This document shows positions 1 to 11,252 of a DNA stretch of 64,000 bases, in pieces. The stretch's first letter is position 1; every line of letters begins with the position of its first letter. Under the pieces are notes generated by a model. That model saw only the letters and a list, made by a program, of their open reading frames with translations, was not told where the DNA came from and did not search any database. The translations under genes and the position numbers were made by a program. The DNA is from Solen grandis (Eukaryota; Mollusca; Bivalvia; Adapedonta; Solenidae): NCBI GenBank assembly GCA_021229015.1, contig CM037792.1, positions 43,529,880-43,593,879 on the forward strand, written 5' to 3'.

Positions 1-18
1 AAGGTCATAAATATTGTA

Positions 19-603
19 AACAAGAGGGCCATAGAGGCCCTGGATCACTCACCTGAGTATGATTTGTATGTGCTTATTGCTGCAAGGCTATCAGTAACAG
101 GTACAGGTAGAAGTAGGTTGGCAATGGAAATAATAAGAAATACTCTCATTTTCTGTAATTTTAATAATAAACTACAGTTATATTCATGTACACCAGCCGT
201 TTCTGAGGAGATGTCATTTAATGTTTTCACTATATACACTTAAGGCATATTACCTCTGTCCCTGGCAGCCATGTTTTACACGGAACAGAAAAGTTAAGCA
301 ATCTTGGTAGAGGTTTACACAAGGAACATCTGTACTAAAACATTTTGAAATCTGGCCAGTAGTTTAGAGGGAGATGATTTTTAAAGTTTTCATTTTTTTT
401 TTTACTTTTTGTTGCCATGAAAACCATAGTTCTACATGGATCAAGTTTATTTTAGCAACTTTTGTGAAGGTTCGCCCAAAGATCATCCCTGCCAAGTTTA
501 ATCAAATTCTGTCCAGCGGTTTCAGAGATGCCGTTTTAAGCAAACTGACGACACACATCGAACGCAGAATGATCCTTGAGCACGTTGTGCTCAGGTGAGC
601 TAA
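19..603 (+). mobile_element. Family A element A1 (copy 1)
   Basis: Left end AACAAGAG, then hairpin GGGCC..GGCCC and ACTCACCTGAG. The core carries one or two modules of the 'caagttta..aaattctgtccag..ttcagag' type. The right end is TGAGCAC/GTT/GTGCTCA followed by GGTGAGCTAA. It is inserted inside the core of an older family A copy (whole at 52289-54382 in copy 2). Strand is given as AACAAG-left; the sense may be the opposite if it is a Helentron-type element. Confidence 0.88.
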
Positions 604-1670
604 AAAGTTTAAAGATGATTCCTTAAGAAATGAAGATGCTAGAGTGTAAACAATGTGAAATCTAGCTTTTTTATATTCAAAGGGCCATAACTCCTGACCT
701 AATTGGCCGATACCAGCCATAATCAAATTGTCACAGAGATTATGGTCATAAACACTGTCACTATGTTTGAAGATATTGCTTAAGAAATGAATTTGCTAGA
801 GTGTAAAACAAGAGCAATGTTGACATGGCCATCCCCCGCCGAATGCTTGCTCTTTAGAAGATGTGTTGGGGGGTAGAATATTTCGTTTTCAAAGAAAACT
901 TTTGGTAATGAAGACTGATGTCTGAAGTGATTATAGATATGAGACCCATGTAAAGACCAACTAATTCCCCTATTTTGAGGTCTACAGCTAAAATGTCAAG
1001 GTCACTGTGACAAAAATTAAGCCTAAAAAATATCAAAGGGCAATAACTCACAAATTATGAAAGGTAGAGTTATCATTCATGTGCACTGCAATTTTCCTCT
1101 ATAAGATCTATCCACCTATGAATTTCCAAGTTGATACCGCAAATACTTTTAAACTAATGCTCCGGACAAAAATTAAGTCGAAAAAAATAACAAAGGGCAA
1201 TAACTAAAAAATTATGAAAGATAGAGTTAACATTCTTAAGCACTGCACTCCTCCTCAATGAGTTCTATCCACCTATGAAGTATCAAGTTGATACCTTAAA
1301 TACTTTTTGAGTTATGCTCCGGACAAAAATGTGGGACGGAAGGACATACAAATGGACCAATGGACTGACAGACGGACGGATGGACGGACAGAGACTTTTA
1401 CCAAAGGCGGCGGGAGATAAAAGTGATATCTAGCATTTTTTATGCTAAAAGGGGCATAACTCCTGACCTTATTGGCTGATATCTGCCATTATCAAACTTG
1501 ACCAAGAGATTATGGTCAGAAAACACTGTCATACAGTTTGAAGATGATTGCTTAGGAAATGAAAATGCTAGAGTGTAAATACTAAAACTGTTGACACATG
1601 TACACACGGCAGACAAAGGACATTTAAGGATGACAAAAGTTCACCATGAGCTTTGCTCAGCTGAGCTTAA
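604..1670 (+). mobile_element. Outer family A element, right part (copy 1)
   Basis: Continuation of the older family A copy that hosts A1 and family C. The core reads 'gatgattgcttaagaaatgaagatgctagagtgtaaa' and 'aaaggggcataactcctgacc' repeatedly. The right end is ATGAGCTTTGCTCA then GCTGAGCTTAA, a shorter version of the terminal hairpin with one change. Its left end is outside the window here. Confidence 0.8.
807..1420 (+). mobile_element. Family C element (copy 1)
   Basis: Starts AACAAGAGCAATGTTGAC, with a CCCCCGCC block about 30 bp in and a GAGCAA..TTGCTC stem. Ends GGCGGCGGGAGATAA, so CCCGCC / GGCGGG form a subterminal inverted repeat. The core is degenerate tandem units (atgaaaggtagagtt... 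/ ...ttatgctccggacaaaaatt) and a GGAC-rich tract before the right end. It interrupts the outer family A core. One core unit fewer than the copy-2 version. Confidence 0.78.
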
Positions 1671-1818
1671 AAGGGATGGGACAGGACAATGTCATTGATT
1701 ATTAAATAGACTCCAATCATTTTGTAAAGCAAGGGATACTAACTGCTTTGTGGAAAATATAAAGAATGTGTGAAAAAAAAATACCTCCTCATCAAAGGTA
1801 TTAAGTTTCTATGTATAC

Positions 1819-2007
1819 CTGTTTCATCACAACCGCAGGCAGTGCAGCGTCTCGTGCGCTGGTCCTCGTAATGGTTGGGTAGGCACTGCTCGCAGTGGAT
1901 ACCACCACGGTTGTCCAGACAGTTGGTACAATGACCACCGTGGCCGGTCTGTGCATACAGCTCCTCGTCAAAGTAACATTCATCACTCATACCATTGCAG
2001 TCACATG
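1819..2007 (-). CDS. LAMC1: Laminin gamma exon A, LE2 segment (copy 1)
   Basis: Internal exon of 189 nt (2 + 62 codons + 1). It encodes a cysteine-rich laminin EGF-like unit starting CDCNGMSDECYFDEELYAQT and containing GHGGHCTNC and ending TACGCDETG. The YFDxELY...TGHGGHCTNC signature is that of the second LE repeat of laminin gamma subunits, which form the short arm of the secreted basement-membrane trimer. The acceptor reads TTCTTCAG before CATGTG and the donor is ACAG/GTATAC. The split codon from exon B (C + CA) restores the Pro of ECLPCDC. Identical in protein to exon A'. The next exon in sense direction should lie left of the window. Confidence 0.93.
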
Positions 2008-2105
2008 CTGAAGAATACAGGAATCAGGTAAAAAGTACAAGGGGAATACCTCTAACATGTCTATAAAACTAAACAGGGATTAAACTATTACATCTTAAGG
2101 TAAAA

Positions 2106-3708
2106 AACAAGAGCTGTCAGAGGACAGCACGCTCGACTATTCAAAATGCTTGTTGGTAAATCAAATGAAATCTATTTAAATTCTTGCCCTTCATAGTAAT
2201 AGTAAAAAATGATATACCTTGATAGTCTGATACCCCTTAATATATTTATGATGTCTAAAATAAATCCCATGCCTAGTTACTGAGACATAAGCACAATAAC
2301 ACTGTGCATGCAAAACTTAAACCAAAACTCCATGTTAGAAAAGGGCCATAATTTGCATCAGTCCAAAAGTTATCCTCCTGTTTTCTGATGCCCTTGAAGA
2401 CACACCTTAACTTTCTAGTCAATTCCACAAGCAATTTCTGAGATATAAGCTGGATAGTAGCTTGAATGCAAAAATTTAACCATAATTCTAAGTTAAAAGG
2501 GGGTCATAATTTTTAATTTATTCCATCAAGTGTTATCTTCCTTTACAGTATTATACCTCTAAACATATTAAAGATGTTTCAAATCAATTCCATGCCTGGA
2601 CTCTGAGATATAAGCATGAAAGTACCTTGCATGCAAAACTTTAACCAAAATTTCTAAGTTAAAAAAGGGGCCATAACTTGTAATATATTCCATCAAAAGT
2701 TATCAACCTTGATAGTATGATACCCCTAATATTAAAGATGTTTCAAATCAACCCAAACTTGCATGCAAAACTTTAACCAAAATTTCTAAGTTAAAAAGGG
2801 GCCATAATTTGTAACATATTCCATTAAGAGTTATCTACCATGAAAGTATGATACCCCTAAATGTATTAAAGATGTCTCAAATCAATCCCATACCTGGATA
2901 CTGAGATATTAATTAGCATGAAAGTACCTTGCATGCTAAACTTTAACCAAAATTTCTAAGTTAAAAAAGGCGCCATAACTTGTAATATATTCCATCAAAA
3001 GTTAACTACCATGAAAGTATGATACCCCTTAACGTATTAAAGATGTTTAAAATCAATCCCATGCCTGGATACTGAGATATTAGCATGAAAGTACCTTGCA
3101 TGCAAAACTTTAAGCAAAATTTCTAAGTTAAAAAGGGGCAATAATTTGTAACAAATTCTATCAAGAGTTATCTACCATGAAGGTATGATACCCCTAAACA
3201 TATTAAAGATGTTTCAAAACAATCGCATGCTTGATACTGAGATATAAGCATGAGAGTATCTTGCATGCAAAACTTTAACCAAAATTTCTAAGTTAAAAAG
3301 GGGCAATAATTTGTAATATATTCCATCAAGAGTTATCTACCTTGGTTGTCTGATGCCCCTGAACATATTTGTAAACTTTCATGTCAATACCATGAATGGT
3401 TATTGAGATACAAACTAGATAGTAGCTTGCATGCAAAACTTTAACCAAATTTTCTATTGCATGCAAAACTTTAACCAAAATTTCTAAGTTAAAAAGGGGC
3501 CATAATTCATATTAAATTCAGTCAAGAGTTATCTACCTTGGTTGTCTGATGCCCCTGAACATTTTTATAAACTTTCAAGTCAATACCATAAATGGTTATT
3601 GAGATATAAGGTTGATAGTAACTTGCACGCAAAACTTTAACCAAAAGCTGCAACGCCAACGCCAGGGTGACTACAATAGCTCTCATATTCTACGAATAGT
3701 CGAGCTAA
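2106..3708 (+). mobile_element. Family B element B1 (copy 1)
   Basis: Left end AACAAGAG then hairpin GCTGTC/AGAG/GACAGC, then GCTCGACTATTC. Right end AGCTC..ATATTC/TAC/GAATAGTCGAGCTAA. GCTCGACTATTC on the left is the reverse complement of GAATAGTCGAGC on the right. The core is about nine degenerate units with 'ttgcatgcaaaactttaaccaaaatttctaag' and 'gtatgatacccctaaa'. No coding capacity. The copy in 54817-55950 has several fewer units. Confidence 0.9.
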
Positions 3709-4556
3709 TAAAGTTCACAAATATATTCAAACATAAAATTCTCATTAATCTTATTACATCTGTTAATAAAATTATTTCATAAACACAAAAAAATATCTGT
3801 AACAGCTGTTTTGAATGTATTTCTCACCAAGAAAAGATAATACAATTGTAGAAAAAACTAACTCATAACAAAGTTGTAACAGAATTCATGTGGAGTCAAG
3901 AAAAAAATGCTTCATCATACCAAAAGCATCTCATGACTGAAGGTCAGATATTAAACATTCATTTCAATACATAATATATACGTAAAATACAATCATCAAT
4001 GGGGAAATAAATATGTGGTTTCTTACTGGCAGCCTATATTGTTACACTAGAAATGTGTTCAGAGGCTCAGATGCCCCCATCTGTCGCATTTTCAAAAACA
4101 AAGGCCAACACCCAGGAGTGCAAGTCATGTCATGAGTAATATATCCAAGAAGTTTAAAGTCTGTAGCACAAATACCTTCAGAGTTACCTGTGTCACAGTT
4201 TTGGGATAGGCAGACAGACAAAGGCAAATGTATATGCCTCACTTTTTAGTAGGGAACATAAAAATACCAAGGTGCACAAGTTCATGTCTTGATTAATATA
4301 TCCATGAAGTTTCAGGTCTGTAGTACAAATACTTTCAGAATTACGTGTGTCACAAGCATAAAATTCTACATTTTTCAAAAACAAAGACCCACAATTCTGT
4401 CAACTCCAATGGTGGTTCGATGAAATTACACAGGTACGCAAGTTCATGTCCTGAATAATATATACATGAAGTATCAAGTCTGTAGTACAAATACTTTCGG
4501 AGTTATGCATGTCACAAAGTTTCATGACGGACGGAAAAAGGCAAATCTATATTCCC

Positions 4557-4589
<33 letters not shown>

Positions 4590-4830
4590 AACCTCACCCA
4601 ATTTTTTGTGGGGGCATAATAAAATGGAGACCAATGACATTGTATAGCCCAGTACAGAGATACTGCTCAGCTGGTGTGACTTCATGGTCCTCTTTTCCCT
4701 TAATATTACCATAAGCAATATTGTATTTTATTTTTCTGTTATTCTTAAATTTAGTGAAAATGATTTCATTGATCTGACTTGTCACAAATGATGTTCTGTG
4801 TAACTGTATAAGACAACCATATGAACTTAC
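3709..4830. other. Intron with 165-bp-type repeat and poly-C
   Basis: No gene seen. 4060-4545 holds about three degenerate tandem units ('ggcccataactctgtcaactt', 'gttcatgtcctgaataatatat', 'gtctgtagtacaaatactttc') ending in a GACGGACGG tract. A run of about 24 C followed by A's lies near 4553-4588. The same core recurs at 38233-38460. Copy 2 has an extra unit and no poly-C. Confidence 0.75.
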
Positions 4831-4996
4831 GTAAACACTCCATGCCATCGTCTTCAGTGGCACGACCCCATGGGCGGTCATTGTAAAAGGGTTTGCACAG
4901 TTGCAGTCAGCTCCAGTGGTGTTGTGTTCACACAGACAAATCATCTCCCGGTCAGGTCCTAGTGTACAGTTGCTTGCATGACCATTACATTTGCAC
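4831..4996 (-). CDS. LAMC1: Laminin gamma exon B, LE1 segment, frameshifted (copy 1)
   Basis: Equivalent of exon B' (57196-57362) but one base shorter: a T present in copy 2 is missing between 4899 and 4900. The reading is RCKCNGHASNCTLGPDREM, then CLCEHNTTGADCN as expected. After the missing base the frame changes, so the conserved cysteine and the NDRPWGRATEDD stretch are lost. Splice sites are normal (acceptor TTGGCAG/GTGC, donor TTAC/GTAAGT). The frameshift would disable this copy if real. As the surrounding intron is otherwise near-identical to copy 2, a consensus error or a null allele are both possible. Confidence 0.9.
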
Positions 4997-5895
4997 CTGC
5001 CAATAGAGGACAATCATGTGATAAGCCTACCTGCACTTAGTGACCACGGAGTTTAAATAACACAGGTTAAGACTGTGAAGTCATTATATGTCCCCACTTT
5101 CTTTTGTTACAAATGTTGGTCATCCTGCTCATCTTATTAAGTTTAACAAAGCTTTCCTTTAAAGGCCCATTGATTTTCCGATAGCAGTATATATTCTTCA
5201 GACATAGCAGCAAAATGTGTGTTAAAGATTTGTTTAGACATGCAATCTGCACATACTCGTTAATGACCTCATTATTATAATGCATAAATAAGAAAGAATC
5301 TTTTACTAAAGATCATTCAGTTGTTAACGAAAAAATAACTGATTTGCATATTTGGACGCAAGTACACAAATTGATGACATAACACATAAAAACTTTGTGA
5401 TATGGCAAAAGTTTTTCAAATTCAAATCATTTCTGACTACGGAGAGACTTCTGGAATACTCACCAATGCAAAATTAAACACTGAAAGTATTTCAACATCA
5501 TACGGTATTCATACCAAACGGCATGATTTGATCTATGTGTTAAATGCATTTAACTGTTATTTAACAGCAGATATTTGCACAGTTTATTTGAGATAGTCTA
5601 CAATATATAAATGTTATTTTATCTTTTCTTTTTCATGAAAATTTATCATCACGAAATATAATGGGCCTTTTATAGACCATGTATATTTCATTTCAATGAA
5701 TTCACAAAATTTTCGGGCAATTTTCTCAATGATTTACCCTTGATTTAGCCCTTCTTATTCTATATAAATTCATGGATGATTCTTCAAACATGAGATTTTG
5801 GATTCCTCAAGCTCCGTCCTTGGTCCTAGATAGCATATCTTATATAATTTCTATGCGATTCTCCGAGGTCGATATCAAAATCTACCTATATCTCC
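4997..5895. other. Unique intron sequence
   Basis: AT-rich, no repeat ends, no exon-like open frame with conserved content. Matched almost exactly in copy 2 (57363-58261). Confidence 0.6.
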
Positions 5896-5899
5896 TTAA

Positions 5900-6133
5900 C
5901 CCTTTCCCTCATAGAGGAAACCATGAAAAGACCTATGCGAACAACATAAAACCAGATCAGCCTGCGAGTAACTCGCAGGCTGATCAGGTTTTATGCTGTT
6001 CGCTGCTCCTTAGTGGTCTGGAAATGAGGATTTTGCAATTAAATTTGGTAAGGTTTAACTGTGGTTTTCTGCAGATCAGGCTTTATGTGGTACCTATTGA
6101 GTGCGTCAAAATGAGTCTATATGAGGGACAGGG
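5900..6133. mobile_element. piggyBac-type MITE (copy 1)
   Basis: 234-bp element flanked on both sides by TTAA (5896-5899, 6134-6137). Terminal inverted repeats are CCCTTTCCCTCATA on the left and the reverse complement of TATGAGGGACAGGG on the right, one mismatch. An internal palindrome GATCAGCCTGCGAGT / ACTCGCAGGCTGATC would form a 15-bp stem. TTAA duplication and CCC termini are piggyBac hallmarks; there is no transposase. Confidence 0.9.
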
Positions 6134-6454
6134 TTAACAAACATACTCCGGCCCTATGACCACCTGTCCCTGCCGAGATGGCTTTGTTTTTGTTTTCACA
6201 CTTCATCAAACCTACAGAGACTACATAGGTGAATCGTTATATCAACACGGCCATGTAAAACATATTTTCGCACCTAACAAACTGTGACAGGCTTGCATGA
6301 TTAATCATTTGTCATTAAAGGAGCTAAATTTGTTTGTTCTTGTGTTGTTCTTTTTCTCTGTATTCATTAATTTGGAGAACCACGGCATAATGTTTAGCGT
6401 TTATTACAAGAATGTAAAAAATATGCAAAGCCACCATAATTATACACAAACTGA
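6134..6454. other. Unique intron sequence
   Basis: No gene or repeat recognised. It is the left flank of the A2 insertion site, and its inverted, diverged copy abuts the N gap at 38.0-38.1 kb. Confidence 0.5.
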
Positions 6455-7547
6455 AACAAGAGGGCCAAGATGGCCCTGTGTCGCTCACCTGATTAAGATG
6501 GCTGTGTTAGGCAAAATGACAAAAAATCTGGCATCTAAAGTGTTTTTCTAACATTTGACTAAGTGGCCTACATTTTGATCCTACCTGAATTTACCTGGTG
6601 ACCTAGTTTTTGACCCCACATGACCCAATTTTGAACTCATCTGAGATATCATGTAGACAAACATCCTGCCAAGTTTCATGAAGATTGGGCCAAAACTGTG
6701 GCTCTAGTGTTCACAAGGTTTTTCTAAGATTTGACCGGTGACCTAGATTTTGACCCCACATGACCCATTTTCAAACCCATCTGAGATATCATGTAGACAA
6801 ACATTCTGACCAAGTTTCATGAAGATTGGGCCAAAACTGTGGTCTCTAGAGTGTTCACAAGGTTTTTCTAAGATTTGACCAGGTGACCTAGTTTTGACCC
6901 CACATGACCCATTTTCGAACTCATCGAGATATCATGTAGACAAACATCCTGACCAAGTTTCATGAAGATTGGGCCAAAACTGTGGCCTCTAGAGTGTTCA
7001 CAAGGTTTTTCTAAGATTTGACCTGGTGACCTAGTTTTTGACCCCACATGACCCAATTTCGAACTCATCCGAGATATTATGTAGACAAACATCCTGACCA
7101 AGTTTCATGAAGATTGGGCCAAAACTGTGGCCTCTAGAGTGTTCACAAGGTTTTTCTAAGATTTGACCTGGTGACCTAGTTTTTGACCCCACATGACCCA
7201 ATTTCGAACTCATCCGAGATATTATGTAGACAAACATCCTGACCAAGTTTCATGAAGATTGGGCCAAAACTGTGGCCTCTAGAGTGTTCACAAGGTTTTA
7301 CTAAAATTTGACCTGGTGACCTAGTTTTTGACCCCACATGACCCAATTTCGAACTCATCCGAGATATCATGTAGACAAACATCCTGACCAAGTTTCATGA
7401 AGATTGGGTCAAAACTGTGGCCTCTAGAGTGTTCACAAGCAATTGTTGACGACGGACGACGGACGACAGACGACTGACGACGCACGACGCACGACGGACA
7501 AAAGGCGATCACAAAAGCTCACCCGAGCACAAGTGCTCAGGTGAGCT
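6455..7547 (+). mobile_element. Family A element A2, polymorphic insertion
   Basis: AACAAGAG, hairpin GGGCCA/AGA/TGGCCC, then CGCTCACCTGAT. The core is about six copies of a 145-bp unit ('accaagtttcatgaagattgg', 'aaaactgtggcctctagagtg', 'gacctagtttttgacccc'). Then comes a GACGACGGAC tract and the right hairpin AGCTCACCCGAGCAC/AA/GTGCTCAGGTGAGCT. Copy 2 has the empty site at 58820 (CTG then seven A then GGG). Around the element there are three A on the left and six on the right, so the insertion adds two A. Boundaries are ambiguous only by those A's. Tandem units create repeated minus-strand open frames that I do not consider genes. Confidence 0.95.
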
Positions 7548-7991
7548 AAAAAAGGGTTTCAATCAAATTATCGGTAAAGAAAAGAACTTATTTCTGACTA
7601 AATTCTCACAATGAAAGCTATGATCGTGTTATTTTTGTAATGGTTAAACATATTTTATGTTTAAAAAGTGCTATTAAAGGGTAAACGTAATAAAATAATT
7701 ATTGAAAAGACAACATAAAGGTATCAACAATTGTAAATGTATGGAATTTTGACATATGATTCCTCAAATACGCCAATTCTTCGTGTTTTTTTGGCAGATC
7801 CCATCTGACCTCAAGGAATCGTGTGACCACTGTAGTACAAAATTTTCTTCGGAAGGCTCAAATATACCCTGGGTTATCTCTTAGACTGCAAATCAAAAGT
7901 ATTGCGCAATCTCTACCAACACACGAGTATGATGGATGACTGTTAAGTAATTCAAAGATATAGTTGAATGTATACCCTAGCATCTACCCAC
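7548..7991. other. Unique intron sequence
   Basis: No gene or repeat recognised between element A2 and exon C. Confidence 0.5.
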
Positions 7992-8122
7992 CTGGCACCC
8001 ACTGCCAAATCGTCCACTGCGTAGAAGTAAGACTGCAACACACTGGCATCTCCAAACAGTTCATCTCCAAATGTGTTCATCCTCGTCAGGACGATTCTAA
8101 TATCCGTGGCTGTCACCCATTC
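7992..8122 (-). CDS. LAMC1: Laminin gamma exon C, end of LN domain (copy 1)
   Basis: Internal exon of 131 nt, 43 codons + 2, beginning in phase 0. It reads [20 protein letters not shown] and then [23 protein letters not shown], ending in a split Arg codon. This is the C-terminal end of the laminin N-terminal (LN) domain, the part that drives laminin polymerisation at the cell surface; the W-V-T-A-T-D-I-R and N-T-F-G-D motifs are family hallmarks. Acceptor ATTAAAG/GAATGG and donor GCCAG/GTGGGT. It follows exon D (VLQ/EWVTATD) across an intron of about 19.5 kb. Confidence 0.94.
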
Positions 8123-9300
8123 CTTTAATGTTTAAAATAAAATATTCAAGATACAAGGAGTTTGTAGACAGATCCAATGAAGCAGCAGGTTACAGAATCA
8201 CAGGGGTATATATAACATGACTCAGATTTCTGAACAACAATGTCTTATCAACTTTTCACTGCTGAAGTTTTTATTTTATGGTTTTCAGCATGTACAGAAA
8301 TTTCAAGAGCTGAACATGTTATAATGACATGTACACTGTGGATACATTAAAATACTGTCCTGGGGGACCAAAGCCTACTGTTATAATAGTTTTCAGAAGC
8401 CACCTCATACTGCATGGTTAACATTTGAAAATATCCCCCCCCCCCCATTCTCATGTATGTCCTACACCTTTAGGACCAGTCCTACATTCAGAACTAAATA
8501 CTGCTTGCTCTGAGATGGATGATAACAGCATTATACAACACACTGTGATGTATTTATTGTGCCAAGAGTATAGATATATTACATGAAAACAAACACAGAA
8601 GAAATGCCAAAACTGAAGGGCACACATTAATAATAAAGTAGGTCTTTTCTTTACTTACTGCTAGTATGGCAGAGTTAACAGATGAGATTCCCTATATCTA
8701 GACTAGGGTTACAAGAACCTGATAAGTGACACGTATTGTTTGCCTGTCTGGCTACATACAGACTGTCCACTACAAGATAGAGCTTCATTTATCTTCTTCA
8801 AAGATGACTCTGTTTTGAGCTACACTAAGAATACTACATCAGTTCAATTCAAATGTAGGGTCCAGACAGTTTTAAACAAATACTTTCAAATCCTACACAT
8901 GAACTCAAACAGCTTATGGGCGGTAACTACTTCCCAATCTCCAATAAAACTTTCTCATCCATGACTTTTTTTTATTATTATTCATATACTCTACCCAGGT
9001 AAATCAAACTGGACAAGAGTTCTCCAAACAATCCAGGTCAATACCCACCACATAAATAGGGGAACAAAAAAAAGAACTGCTGGATCCACACTTAAGGATA
9101 TCAAATCCCAGCTCCTGTCAACAGGCCCATACAGTTCTCACCTCAGTACCTGAACACCTCACCCTTGCTTATTCATACCTCAATAAGTGTATCAACTTTT
9201 ACTACTCAATTAAAAGCCCATCAAACTGTATGACAGGCCTATTCAAAATGTTTGTGGTCTGATTGCATTAAAGGAGACAAATAAGTGGATTAAAAAGGGA
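8123..9300. other. Unique intron sequence upstream of exon C
   Basis: No coding signal recognised; a short C-run lies near 8435. It is retained nearly unchanged in copy 2 (59396-60545). Confidence 0.55.
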
Positions 9301-9326
9301 AAAACTGTGCTAAAAAAAAAGTGAAA

Positions 9327-9970
9327 ATGGAGATGCAAACAGAGGATGAACAGTAAAAAGGGAGATGCACACAGAGGATGGACAGTGAAAATGGAGATGC
9401 ACACAGAGGATGGACAGTGAAAATGGAGATGCACACAGAGGATGGACAATGAAAATGGAGATGCACACAGAGGATGGACAGTGAAAATGGAGATGCACAC
9501 AGAGGATGAACAGTGAAAATGGAGATGCACACAGAGGATGGACAGTGAAAATGGAGATGCAGACAGAGGATGGATGGTGAAAATGGAGATGCACACAGAG
9601 GATGGACAGTGAAAATGGAGATGCACACAGAGGATGGACAGTGAAAATGGAGATGCAGACAGAGGATGGATGGTGAAAATGGAGATGCACACAGAGGATG
9701 GACAGTGAAAATGGAGATGCACACAGAGGATGGACAGTGAAAATGGAGATGCACACAGAGGATGGACAGTGAAAATGGAGATGCACACAGAGGATGGACA
9801 GTGAAAATGGAGATGCAGACAGAGGATGGATGGTGAAAATGGAGATGCACACAGAGGATGGACAGTGAAAATGGAGATGCACACAGAGGATGGACAGTGA
9901 AAATGGAGATGCACACAGAGGATGGACAGTGAAAATGGAGATGCACACAGAGGATGGACAGTGAAAATGA
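9327..9970. repeat. 32-bp minisatellite (copy 1)
   Basis: About 20 copies of a 32-bp unit (gtgaaaatggagatgcacac + agaggatggaca) with a variant unit (agatgcagacagaggatggatg). No unit contains a stop in any minus-strand frame, so all three minus frames stay open for over 220 codons. Because 32 is not a multiple of 3, they give the same 32-residue repeat in three registers. This is a repeat artefact, not a protein gene. Copy 2 has roughly half as many units. Confidence 0.95.
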
Positions 9971-10446
9971 AGATTGAGGACACAAAACATTACTTTTTTA
10001 GTGTGGATACATACTCAGCAAACTAGAAACATCCCTCCACCTCAGCAAAAGTAAAAATGTCCCTCAATGTTCACGTGAAGATTTTGGAAATGTATGAGTT
10101 TATTTGTTACTTAAACCTTTACAGAAAATTAAGATTATTCCTTTCTGGATATGTTTGAGTAAGCAGTAAAAGTGTTTATAAGTAAGCTCATTGAAAAACG
10201 GAACGGTCAAAATATAAAATCTCCAAAATGGTTGAAAAGCTGCTGTTTTTGACAAAAAAGTAAAAGAAGTAAATCTATCCTGATTAGTCTGTATTGCAAA
10301 ACTGTATAAAACAAAAAGAAATGATTTATCAATATCTGCATAGTATGCATGGGCAAAACCTGAAAATAAGCATACCAGTTAGCGTCCATTTCACATGGTG
10401 TATCTAGCATATTAACATGTCTCTTCGATGCTGTCTCTTCAGACAA
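9971..10446. other. Unique intron sequence
   Basis: No gene or repeat recognised. Copy 2 counterpart (62371-62861) has several one-base differences. Confidence 0.5.
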
Positions 10447-11252
10447 AACAAGAGGCTATATAGCCCTAGATCGCTCCAAAGAGTACATTAGCTTACAGGG
10501 TTACCTGAGCACAACCAGATTAAAGATTCAGATACAAAGAATTTTACCTCAATCATTGACCTTATTTTTCATGGGGATCACTTAGTGAGTGATTCTATTT
10601 TTCAGTGCCAAAAGAAATTAAATTCTAACCAGAGTTTTCATAAAAGAATTTTGAAATTTTCTGTATAGATTATATAAGGAAACTCCCTTTCCCCTAGTGG
10701 TCTCATTTTTTTAAGCAAACAACTTTATTTTAGCAATTATGATAGACAGCCATGAGGTGCTAATTTGAGCTGAATGAAATTAAATTCAGACCATTGGCTT
10801 CATAGAAATTTTCTATATAGAATATATAATGAAACCAGCGGAACCCCTAAGGAGCCAAGGGGTTCTCATTTTTTATGGGATCAACTTATTTGGCAAATAT
10901 GGTAGACAGTCATGAGGTGCTCATTTGTGCCAAGATAAATTTATTTCTAATCATTAGTTTCATAGAAGAAGAATTTTAACATTTTCTATAAAGATTATAT
11001 GAGGAAACTAGGCAACCCCTTAGGGGCCTTATTTTGCAAGGGATCAACTTTTTTTAGCAATAATAGGAAAAAGCCATGAGGTGACCATACATGCCAAAAG
11101 AAATCAAATTCTTACCATTAGTTTCATAGATGAAGAATTTTAACATTTTCTATAAAGATTATATGAGGAAACTAGGCAACCCCTTAGGGGCCTTATTTTT
11201 CAAAGGATCAACTTTTTTTAGCAATAATAGGAAAAAGCTATGAGGTGACCAT

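Noticed and set aside
5772..6137. 121-residue plus-strand frame, preserved in copy 2
   Set aside because: It spans unique intron and a piggyBac MITE and ends at its TTAA; preservation reflects recent duplication.
6868..7512. Series of 63-77-residue minus-strand frames with near-identical peptides
   Set aside because: They repeat every 145 bp because of tandem units in element A2; no start context or conserved protein.
9243..9990. Three long minus-strand frames over 220 codons
   Set aside because: They are three phases of one 32-bp tandem repeat without stops; composition and frame redundancy show repeat artefact.
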